NCBI RefSeq assembly: GCF_900128505.1
Contig: NZ_LT669941.1
Location: 4,291,010-4,355,009, forward strand
DNA: 64,000 bases
Direction: 5' to 3'
Origin: Parabacteroides timonensis
GTDB lineage: Bacteria > Bacteroidota > Bacteroidia > Bacteroidales > Tannerellaceae
Positions 1 to 7,222 of this stretch are shown piece by piece. The notes below the pieces were generated by a model. The model made no database searches. It saw only the letters and a list, made by a program, of their open reading frames with translations, and was not told where the DNA came from. The position numbers and the translations under genes were made by a program. Within the stretch, counting starts at the first letter, position 1, and every line of letters starts with the position of its first letter.

Positions 1-298
1 TCAACTCTATTTGCTCCATGTGCCTGGAACGATAGTAACTGATGGCTTTATGTCTGGCAATAGAATAAATGTATGCCTCGAAGTTGGTTATCTTTAATAA
101 AGATTTTCTGTTATTCCAGATAACCAAAAAAGTATCGGATACAATTTCTTCAGCATCAGCAGTAGAGGATACATAAAGCTTTGTAAATCGCATCAGCCTT
201 TGAAAATAGACTAGATATAACGATTTAAGTGCTGTCTGCGAATCGGTTAATGCCATCTCACAGATCCATTGTAGTATATCTTCTTTATGATCGTTCAA
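1..298 (-). CDS. ECF-type RNA polymerase sigma factor (partial, N-terminal part)
   Basis: The reverse strand is open from the window edge to 298 and continues beyond the window. The visible ~99 residues match sigma region 2 of ECF factors: a helix with YFQRLMRFTKLYV, then the acidic stretch STADAEEIVSDTFLVIWNNR, then FEAYIYSIARHKAISYYR. This region binds the -10 element and core polymerase. The reading frame starts at a TTG (298) in the context LNDHKEDILQW; the first ATG is 14 codons further in (256), so the start is uncertain. Bacteroidales ECF factors of this kind usually sit beside an anti-sigma factor and TonB receptor genes, but those would lie outside the window, so the target is unknown. 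Confidence 0.85.
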   Translation of the reverse strand, partial: MNDHKEDILQWICEMALTDSQTALKSLYLVYFQRLMRFTKLYVSSTADAEEIVSDTFLVIWNNRKSLLKITNFEAYIYSIARHKAISYYRSRHMEQIEL

Positions 299-410
299 TA
301 GGTGTAAAGTTAACAATTCTATTAATATAGTCGCAGCCGGAAAGAAAAACCCTTAGTGGGATAACTTTATTTTCTTAAGCTTGTTTTAATATTAAGGGCG
401 ATTTAACAGT

Positions 411-454
411 TGTAACATGTTTGTAACATCCGTGTAACACATGTGAAATATTTG
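411..454 (+). promoter_or_regulatory. candidate Pho-box-like direct repeats and promoter for the phosphate transporter
   Basis: TGTAACA occurs at 411, 422 and 433, an exact 11-bp period, followed at 447-454 by AATATTTG, one mismatch from the Bacteroides -7 box TANNTTTG. Direct repeats with an 11-bp period replacing the upstream promoter element are typical of PhoB/PhoP-activated promoters in other phyla. That a PhoB-like regulator binds here is inference. Confidence 0.5.
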
Positions 455-491
455 TTTCAGACCTTTGTAGTCGAATATGTAACAATCAATT

Positions 492-2747
492 ATGGAAACA
501 TTCTATCTGTTCCTCGTAATTTTTCTTTTTGTACTGGCGGTATTTGACCTGTCGGTGGGAGTCAGTAATGACGCAGTAAACTTTCTTAATTCTGCAATCG
601 GTTCGAGGGCCGCTTCTTTTAAAGTTATTATGGTAATTGCCGCGATAGGTATATTTGTCGGCGCCTCCTTGTCAAACGGTATGATGGATATTGCCCGGCA
701 TGGGATTTATCAACCGCAACATTTCTTTTTCTCCGAGATTATGTGTATCCTGCTGGCCGTTATGCTAACGGATGTCGTGTTATTGGATATATTCAATTCA
801 CTGGGGATGCCGACATCCACTACGGTATCATTGGTCTTTGAATTACTGGGAGGAACAGTCGCTATTGCACTGGTTAAGATCGCTCATTCCGACGGAGCTT
901 TACAATTGGGAGACTTGTTGAATACAGATAAAGCATTTACCGTGATCCTGGCTATATTCCTTTCGGTGGCCATTGCTTTTTTCTTCGGATCGGTGGTGCA
1001 GTATCTGTCGCGTTTGATCTTTACCTTTAATTATAAGAAACATACGAAATACTTTATTGCATTGTTCGGTGGTCTTGCAGCTACTTCAATCATTTATTTT
1101 ATGTTGATAAAAGGATTGAAAGAGAGTTCCTTTATGGACGGCGAACTGAAAACACTTATATATAGTAATACCGATAAAGTGGTATGGGGGGCATTTATCT
1201 TTTTCACGATCCTGATGCAGGTACTTCACTGGTTGAAGGTGAATGTCTTTAAAGTAATTGTCCTGATGGGTACGTTTGCCCTGGCTTTGGCTTTTGCCGG
1301 TAACGACCTCGTGAACTTTATCGGCGTGCCGCTCGTAGGTTATTCCTCTTATATAGATTTGATGGCACAAGGTGGAACCACCACCACGGATACCTTCCTG
1401 ATGGGATCGTTGTTGGCTCCGGCGCAGACACCCTGGTATTTCCTGGTAGGCTCCGGTTTGGTGATGGTAATAGCATTAGCCACATCCAAGAAGGCTCATA
1501 GCGTAGTGAAAACTTCACTGGACCTGTCGCGCCAGTCGGATGGGAATGAGAATTTCGGTACTTCTCCGGTAGCACGAATGTTGGTACGTACCTGCAACAA
1601 TGCATCCAGTACAATTCTGAGTGTAGTTCCTCCCCGGGTAAAGGATTGGATCGACAGTCGTTTTAATAATGATGAGATTATACTTGAAGATAGAGCAAGT
1701 TTCGACCTGGTACGTGCTTCGGTCAATGTGGTTCTTTCGGGTCTGTTGATTGCCCTTGGTACTTCATTGAAGTTGCCGCTTTCCACTACTTATGTCGCTT
1801 TCATGGTCGCAATGGGTAGTTCGTTGGCCGACCGTGCCTGGGGACGTGAAAGCGCAGTTTATCGTATCACAGGTGTATTGTCCGTTATCGGTGGATGGTT
1901 TATTACTGCCGGTGCTGCGTTTACTATCTGTTTCCTGGTCGCTATGGTTATTTATTTCGGAGGCATTGCAGCGATGGCTGCCATGGTCGGGCTGGCTGTT
2001 TATATGTTGATCCGCAGTCAGATGGCTTATAAGAAGAAATTAAAGAAAGAGGCGTTGAAAGAAGAAGTGAATACTACTGTGGCTAAATTGCGCGATACGA
2101 CAGACAGCCATGAAGCACTCTCTTTGTTCCGCGAACATAGCCGTGATGAATTGACCTCTGTATTAACTTTTGCAGCAGACTCGCTGGATAGATCGGTTCA
2201 TGGTTTTATGAACGAGAACCTTCGCGAATTGCGCAAAGTATTGAATGAAGTAGAGGAGAAGAAGATCCATCTGAAACAGGTAAAACGTGTCGGAACGTTG
2301 GGGGTTACTCACCTGGAACATGATATTGCGGTAGAAAAGGGATTGTATTATTATCAGGGTAACGATTTCGCCAGTGAGATTATATTCAGTATCCGTCGTC
2401 TGACAGAACCGAGCAAGGAGCATGTCGACAACAACTTCAGTCCGTTGAGCGATGTGCAGAAAGAAGATTTCGGCAAGATGACGACAAGTATCGTGGCTTA
2501 CCTCAACCGTTGTGCTTCTATGATCGAAAAGAACGATTATCATCGCCTGGACGATGTGGTGGCCGAATCCGTGGCACTGACTTCCCAGCTTACAGCCCTG
2601 AAGAAAGGTGAATTGAAACGTATCCAGGGACAAAGCGGCAGCACGAAGGTCAGCATGGTCTATCTGAATATGGTGCAGGAAGCGCAGAATGTGGTTTCGT
2701 TTACTGCTAACCTGATCAAGGTGAGTCGTAAGTTTCAGAAAGAATAA
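492..2747 (+). CDS. PiT-family inorganic phosphate transporter with C-terminal PhoU-like helical domain
   Basis: Inner-membrane low-affinity phosphate (probably metal-phosphate) symporter. Two inverted PiT signatures are visible: GVSNDAVNFLNSAIG near residue 23 and AGNDLVNFIGVPLVG near residue 270, each with the family's Asn-Asp pair. About ten to twelve hydrophobic segments fill residues 1-510. The last ~230 residues are soluble, charged and helical, resembling the PhoU/DUF47-like proteins that in other bacteria are encoded separately next to pit genes; here they are fused. At 751 aa it is far longer than E. coli PitA (~500 aa), consistent with this fusion. The gene stands alone, behind 11-bp-period TGTAACA repeats that suggest phosphate control. 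Confidence 0.9.
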   Translation: METFYLFLVIFLFVLAVFDLSVGVSNDAVNFLNSAIGSRAASFKVIMVIAAIGIFVGASLSNGMMDIARHGIYQPQHFFFSEIMCILLAVMLTDVVLLDIFNSLGMPTSTTVSLVFELLGGTVAIALVKIAHSDGALQLGDLLNTDKAFTVILAIFLSVAIAFFFGSVVQYLSRLIFTFNYKKHTKYFIALFGGLAATSIIYFMLIKGLKESSFMDGELKTLIYSNTDKVVWGAFIFFTILMQVLHWLKVNVFKVIVLMGTFALALAFAGNDLVNFIGVPLVGYSSYIDLMAQGGTTTTDTFLMGSLLAPAQTPWYFLVGSGLVMVIALATSKKAHSVVKTSLDLSRQSDGNENFGTSPVARMLVRTCNNASSTILSVVPPRVKDWIDSRFNNDEIILEDRASFDLVRASVNVVLSGLLIALGTSLKLPLSTTYVAFMVAMGSSLADRAWGRESAVYRITGVLSVIGGWFITAGAAFTICFLVAMVIYFGGIAAMAAMVGLAVYMLIRSQMAYKKKLKKEALKEEVNTTVAKLRDTTDSHEALSLFREHSRDELTSVLTFAADSLDRSVHGFMNENLRELRKVLNEVEEKKIHLKQVKRVGTLGVTHLEHDIAVEKGLYYYQGNDFASEIIFSIRRLTEPSKEHVDNNFSPLSDVQKEDFGKMTTSIVAYLNRCASMIEKNDYHRLDDVVAESVALTSQLTALKKGELKRIQGQSGSTKVSMVYLNMVQEAQNVVSFTANLIKVSRKFQKE

Positions 2748-2752
2748 TTGGG

Positions 2753-2825
2753 TGAAACAAAAGTTTCTTGCAGATGGAACAAAAGTTTCTCCTAAGTGAA
2801 ATAAAAGTTTCTTCCGGGTGAAACT
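2753..2825. repeat. 22-bp-period tandem repeat with internal palindrome
   Basis: Four imperfect units start with GAAAC, GGAAC, GAAAT and GAAAC at 2755, 2777, 2799 and 2821, an exact 22-bp period; the last unit is partial. The first three read G(A/G)AA(C/T)AAAAGTTTC, so each is a small palindrome (GAAAC-AAAA-GTTTC). The array fills the gap between two convergent genes. Confidence 0.85.
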
Positions 2826-2851
2826 AATTTTAGATGAAGAGAAGATACCGG

Positions 2852-3730
2852 CTAAAGTGCCAGCATCTTCTTTTCTTTTATGAGGTCGCTTTCATCCATA
2901 CGGAGGGAAGGGACTGTGCACATTTTTATGTAATCGCCTGTCTGGCATGTGTAGTCGTAATAGGTTTGTTGTTCAGGCGTGAAATCCTCTTTGGCGACCA
3001 GACAGCCTTTCATCGTCAGAAAATCTTCGGTGGATGTGCTTTCCGATTCTTTTATCAGGACGATGCGGCGAGCTACCGGATTCCGGTTATAATCCAGTCC
3101 GAGGTATAATCCGCGTAATTGTCCGGGATTCCTGAACATGGGGATTTGCAGGTAAACGGTGACCAGAATCAACGGCGGAACGGGGCTTTCGCTGAACAGG
3201 CAGTAAAAGTTCTGCGGATCGCCATTTACACCGATTCCCCATTGTACTTCCCCGTATGCATTGAGCCGGCCTATGCGGATATACTCTTTATCTTCGGATA
3301 GCGCGATGATGAACGGCTCACATTTTAAACAATCGGAAGAAGAAGACAGGCTATAACTATTGTACAGTCCACATATATTGGATAATCTCCGTGCGGAAAG
3401 CGATAGTTCTTCATTCAACGACTCGATAAAGGAATTTCCCTTTTGTGTCTGTTGCTGGTTCGGTTCCAACTCATCCAGGCGGATCAGGGTTTCTTCCAAC
3501 CCGGTAAGCAAACGTCTTTTAGATACATTATTGACTAGTGATAGTGCCTGGTCGAGTGCTTCGTTCTGCGGCATTGTCTTAGCTGCATCGAAATAGGCCG
3601 GTAAGACGGTTGTGTAAAGTGACGAGAGTACGCTGGGAGCCATGCCGACCCAATCGGCTATTTCTTTCATTTTTACGCCGCTGTTCCTTAGATATTCAAT
3701 CCGTTTATAGAGTTCCGAAAAGTCGTTCAT
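2852..3730 (-). CDS. protein of unknown function with N-terminal helix-turn-helix-like segment
   Basis: I do not recognise a named family for this 292-aa protein. No signal peptide or membrane segment is seen, so it should be cytoplasmic. Residues ~8-45 (YLRNSGVKMKEIADWVGM, then APSVLSSLYTT) resemble a helix-turn-helix of the XRE type: a helix, a turn after the Val-Gly, and a recognition-like helix. The middle and C-terminal parts look like a mixed alpha/beta domain with the CLKCEPF cysteine pair near residue 135. It is transcribed divergently from the aminoethylphosphonate operon and its promoter region overlaps that of the operon, so a regulator of that operon is a reasonable guess. A role unrelated to phosphonate cannot be excluded. 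Confidence 0.75.
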   Translation of the reverse strand: MNDFSELYKRIEYLRNSGVKMKEIADWVGMAPSVLSSLYTTVLPAYFDAAKTMPQNEALDQALSLVNNVSKRRLLTGLEETLIRLDELEPNQQQTQKGNSFIESLNEELSLSARRLSNICGLYNSYSLSSSSDCLKCEPFIIALSEDKEYIRIGRLNAYGEVQWGIGVNGDPQNFYCLFSESPVPPLILVTVYLQIPMFRNPGQLRGLYLGLDYNRNPVARRIVLIKESESTSTEDFLTMKGCLVAKEDFTPEQQTYYDYTCQTGDYIKMCTVPSLRMDESDLIKEKKMLAL

Positions 3731-3786
3731 ATTTATATTGTCATCTGTTATTTTCTACAAAATAACGTCTTGTGTGTTGCGTTCCC

Positions 3787-3815
3787 GTTACATGAATGTT
3801 ACATAAATGTTTCTT
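3787..3815. promoter_or_regulatory. candidate Pho-box-like direct repeats in the phosphonate intergenic region
   Basis: GTTACAT at 3787 and 3798 and the weaker GTTTCTT at 3809 form direct repeats with an 11-bp period. Read on the minus strand they give ATGTAAC, close to the TGTAACA repeats found before the phosphate transporter. The orientation faces the divergent unknown gene rather than the operon, so which promoter they serve is unclear. Confidence 0.45.
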
Positions 3816-3893
3816 TATAATTTATTGATATTCCATTATATATTAATAATATAGATTCATGTATTCAGTAATACTCCTGTAATATCGGAGGGA

Positions 3894-3901
3894 TACTTTT
3901 G
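3894..3901 (+). promoter_or_regulatory. -7 promoter box for the phosphonate operon
   Basis: TACTTTTG is a perfect match to TANNTTTG, 22 bases before the first start codon of the operon. No clear TTTG -33 box is found 19-21 bases upstream, as is common for activator-dependent promoters. Confidence 0.5.
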
Positions 3902-3923
3902 CTGCCGAAAACAAAATGACAGC

Positions 3924-5270
3924 ATGAATATGAACTACTTTTTGCAGATAAACGAAACTACCCGGAAGCGTCTTTCCGATTTCCTGTTCATCCTTTGGGC
4001 CGGAGGAGCCGCTTTATTATCCTATTCACTGGTTTATGCACTTCGCAAACCTTTTACTGCGGCCTCTTTTGAGAATGCGGAGTTTTTCGATATGGATTAC
4101 AAGGTAGTGGTGACGATCTCCCAGATACTGGGTTATGTGATCTCCAAGTTTATCGGTATCAAGTTGATCTCCGAGTTGAAACCGGAAGAACGTTTCAAGT
4201 TTATCCTGACTTCTGTTTTATTGGCTGAGGCTTCTCTGATCCTGTTCGGCTTACTTTCTACTCCGTTTAATGTGGCGGCCATGTTCCTCAACGGTTTGTC
4301 GCTGGGTTGTATGTGGGGAGTGATATTCAGTTTTATTGAAGGACGGCGGGTGACGGATATCCTGGCAAGCCTGTTGGGAGTCAGTATGGTTATCAGTTCC
4401 GGCACGGCCAAGTCTGTCGGATTGTATGTCATGACTCATTTTCAGGTGAGTGAATTCTGGATGCCGGCATTGATCGGTACGGTGGCGCTTCCCCTTCTGT
4501 TGTTGCTCGGCTGGGCATTAAACAAGCTACCGGAACCGAACAAAGAAGATATAGCGATGAAGTCTGAGCGCGAAACTCTCAACGGTAAACAGCGCTGGGA
4601 ACTGTTCAAAAGTTTTATGCCATTTCTGAGTATGCTTTTTGTGGCTAATATCGCGATTGTTGTTTTGCGTGATATAAAGGAAGACTTTCTGGTGAATATC
4701 ATCGATGTAACGGCCTATTCTCCCTGGCTTTTCGCCCAGATCGACAGTGTGGTGACTTTGATTATCCTAGGAATATTTGGTCTGATGGTGTTGGTGAAAG
4801 ATAACCTGAAGGCTCTCTCGGTATTGTTCGGTTTGATTATAACGGGAATGATCGTGATGACAGTCGTCTCTTTCGGGCAGCAGCAGTTGCAGCTTTCGCC
4901 TGTCGTATGGCTGTTTATCCAGAGTCTGTGCCTGTATATTGCCTACCTGACCTTCCAGACTATTTTTTTCGATCGGTTCATCGCCTGTTTCAGGATTCGT
5001 GGCAATGTCGGTTTCTTTATTGTGACGACAGATTTCCTCGGATATACCGGAACGGTATTGGTGCTTGTCCTGAAAGAATTCTGTAACCCCGATATCGACT
5101 GGGCTGTGTTTTATAACCGGTTGGCGGGTTATGTAGGTATCTTTTGCTGTGTCACATTTGTCTGTTCCTTCGTATATTTGCACCAGCGTTTCCGGAAGGA
5201 AACAGGTGTGACAGCCGCCCGGGAAGAGACGATAGAAGCTACTCCGCAGAATGCCATCACTGTTGCCTGA
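3924..5270 (+). CDS. DUF5690-family MFS-like transporter, probable 2-aminoethylphosphonate permease
   Basis: A 448-aa integral membrane protein with about twelve hydrophobic segments. The N-terminal part (WAGGAALLSYSLVYALRKPF, then YKVVVTISQILGYVISKFIGIK) is characteristic of the DUF5690 family, which I recall as a Bacteroidetes group related to the sugar-phosphate and glycerol-3-phosphate antiporters of the major facilitator superfamily. It is the first gene of a three-gene unit with phnX (50-bp gap) and phnW, so I infer that it imports 2-aminoethylphosphonate, replacing the ABC importer that accompanies phnWX in Proteobacteria. The start is the first ATG of MNMNYF at 3924, just behind the -7 box; the ATG at 3916 opens only a four-codon frame. 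Confidence 0.8.
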   Translation: MNMNYFLQINETTRKRLSDFLFILWAGGAALLSYSLVYALRKPFTAASFENAEFFDMDYKVVVTISQILGYVISKFIGIKLISELKPEERFKFILTSVLLAEASLILFGLLSTPFNVAAMFLNGLSLGCMWGVIFSFIEGRRVTDILASLLGVSMVISSGTAKSVGLYVMTHFQVSEFWMPALIGTVALPLLLLLGWALNKLPEPNKEDIAMKSERETLNGKQRWELFKSFMPFLSMLFVANIAIVVLRDIKEDFLVNIIDVTAYSPWLFAQIDSVVTLIILGIFGLMVLVKDNLKALSVLFGLIITGMIVMTVVSFGQQQLQLSPVVWLFIQSLCLYIAYLTFQTIFFDRFIACFRIRGNVGFFIVTTDFLGYTGTVLVLVLKEFCNPDIDWAVFYNRLAGYVGIFCCVTFVCSFVYLHQRFRKETGVTAAREETIEATPQNAITVA

Positions 5271-5320
5271 CAGAGATAGACTAGTAGTAATATAATAATG
5301 TAAATAATATATAAGTAGTT

Positions 5321-6103
5321 ATGAAGAAGATTTCGTGTGTTATTATGGACTGGGCCGGAACGGCTGTCGATTTCGGATGTTTCGCCCCGTTGAACGCCTT
5401 CCTGAAGGTGTTTTCCGAAGAAAAAGGAATAGATATTACCTATCGTCAGGCACGTGAGCCGATGGGACTTCTTAAGATCGATCATATCAAAGCTATTTTG
5501 AATATGCCGGAGGTGAACGATAAATTCCGTGCACGTTATGGCCGCGACTGGAATATGGATGATGTGAATGAGATGTACCAGAGCTTCGAAAAGCACCTGT
5601 TTGCTTCGCTAACGAACTTCACGACCCCTATACCAGGCGTATTGGATACGATAAAAGAATTGCGTGAAAACGGTGTAAAGATCGGTTCGACTACCGGTTA
5701 TACGCAAGCAATGATGGACGTTGTACGTCCCGGTGCCGCAGCCAAAGGTTATGTGGTAGATAATTTGGTCACACCCGACAATCTTCCTGCCGGTCGTCCT
5801 GCTCCTTATATGATCTATAAGAATATGATCGACCTTGCTATCCCTTCTGTCGATAATGTCGTTAAAGTGGGGGATACGATCGCCGACATCAAGGAAGGTG
5901 TCAATGCCAAGGTATGGAGTATCGGTGTCATCACCGGAAGTAATGAGATGGGGATTACGGAAGAAGAGTATAACCATCGTACCCCCGATGAACTGGCTGC
6001 GCTGAAACACGAAGTTCGCGAACGGATGATGGCTGCCGGTGCCCATTTCGTACTCGATAATATCACCGAACTTCCGGCTTGCATAGAGAAAATTAACCGA
6101 TAA
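5321..6103 (+). CDS. phnX: phosphonoacetaldehyde hydrolase (phosphonatase)
   Basis: HAD-superfamily enzyme that splits phosphonoacetaldehyde into acetaldehyde and phosphate, the second step of 2-aminoethylphosphonate breakdown. The catalytic loop MDWAGTAVDFG places the nucleophile at Asp10. The Schiff-base lysine peculiar to this family lies in MGLLKIDHIKAIL (Lys52). HAD motif II is the STTGYT stretch near residue 133, and the Mg-binding acidic motif is GDTIADIKEGVNA near residue 186. The length of 260 aa is normal. It lies 27 bp before phnW in the same operon, which gives the complete phosphonatase pathway. Cytoplasmic; function is secure from motif and neighbour together. Confidence 0.95.
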   Translation: MKKISCVIMDWAGTAVDFGCFAPLNAFLKVFSEEKGIDITYRQAREPMGLLKIDHIKAILNMPEVNDKFRARYGRDWNMDDVNEMYQSFEKHLFASLTNFTTPIPGVLDTIKELRENGVKIGSTTGYTQAMMDVVRPGAAAKGYVVDNLVTPDNLPAGRPAPYMIYKNMIDLAIPSVDNVVKVGDTIADIKEGVNAKVWSIGVITGSNEMGITEEEYNHRTPDELAALKHEVRERMMAAGAHFVLDNITELPACIEKINR

Positions 6104-6130
6104 GACAAAGACATAATATATTTACTGAAA

Positions 6131-7222
6131 ATGAGAAACTATCTATTATTGACACCCGGCCCGTTGAGTACTTCACAAACCGTACGCGAAGCCATGTTGC
6201 AGGATTGGTGTACCTGGGATAAAGATTACAACGAAGGAATTGTAACCCCGATCCGTAAAGGCCTGTTGGCTATCGCCGGACTGGATGAGAACGAATATAC
6301 CACTGTGCTGTTGCAGGGAAGCGGAACGTATTGTGTGGAAGCAACCATTGGAGCGGCAGTGAAACCCACCGATAAATTACTTATCCTGGCCAACGGTGCT
6401 TATGGTAAACGTATGGCGCAGATTGCCGAGTATTATCATATCGACCATGTATTGGTCTCTCTGCACGAAACGGAACTGATAACGGGCGAAGTAGCCCGCC
6501 GTGCATTAGAAGAAAATCCTGGTATTACTCATCTGTCGATGGTACATAGCGAAACGACTACCGGTTTATTGAATCCGATCGAAGAAGTTGCAGAAGTGAT
6601 TCGTGGTAAGGGTATTACATTTATTGTAGATGCCATGAGTAGCTTCGGCGGCGTTCCTATCGATATGAAGAAACTGGATATCGACTTCCTGGTGAGCAGT
6701 GCCAATAAGTGTATCCAGGGTGTTCCCGGCTTTGGCTTTATCATTGCAAAGAAAGAGAAACTGATGGCTTGCAAAGGAGTGGCCCGTTCGCTTTCTCTCG
6801 ATATTTATGCACAATGGGAAGCGATGGAGAAAGGTGGCGGCAAATGGCGTTTTACCTCTCCTACACATGTGGTTCATGCTTTCTTTCAGGCTATGAAAGA
6901 ACTGAATGAAGAAGGAGGCATTGCAGCCCGTTATGAACGCTACAAGAAAAATCACCGTACTTTGGTGGAAGGCATGCGTGCTCTGGGATTTAAGACTTTA
7001 TTACCAGATGCCTCACAAGGCCCTATCATTACCTCTTTCCTGTATCCCCATGCCGATTTCGACTTTCAGGCATTCTATGAATCCTTGAAACAGAAAGGTT
7101 TTGTTATCTATCCCGGAAAGATTTCGGATGCCGACACCTTCCGTATCGGTAATATCGGGGATGTTTTCCCTCAGGATATGGAGAAATTACTGGAAGCGAT
7201 CAGGTTGACGCCGATCAGCTAA
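6131..7222 (+). CDS. phnW: 2-aminoethylphosphonate--pyruvate transaminase
   Basis: PLP-dependent class V aminotransferase that transfers the amino group of 2-aminoethylphosphonate to pyruvate, yielding phosphonoacetaldehyde and alanine for PhnX to act on. The N-terminal LLTPGPLSTS is typical. The PLP-binding aspartate is in FIVDAMSSFGG (Asp167) and the Schiff-base lysine in SSANKCIQGVPG (Lys193). Its 363 residues match the family. It is the last gene of the DUF5690-phnX-phnW unit and ends 8 bp inside the coding end of the convergent histidine kinase gene. No phosphonate biosynthesis gene is nearby, so the unit is catabolic. Confidence 0.95.
   Translation: MRNYLLLTPGPLSTSQTVREAMLQDWCTWDKDYNEGIVTPIRKGLLAIAGLDENEYTTVLLQGSGTYCVEATIGAAVKPTDKLLILANGAYGKRMAQIAEYYHIDHVLVSLHETELITGEVARRALEENPGITHLSMVHSETTTGLLNPIEEVAEVIRGKGITFIVDAMSSFGGVPIDMKKLDIDFLVSSANKCIQGVPGFGFIIAKKEKLMACKGVARSLSLDIYAQWEAMEKGGGKWRFTSPTHVVHAFFQAMKELNEEGGIAARYERYKKNHRTLVEGMRALGFKTLLPDASQGPIITSFLYPHADFDFQAFYESLKQKGFVIYPGKISDADTFRIGNIGDVFPQDMEKLLEAIRLTPIS

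Noticed and set aside
2163..2633. 156-aa minus-strand frame inside the phosphate transporter gene
   Set aside because: Antisense to a continuous transporter frame; no domain seen.
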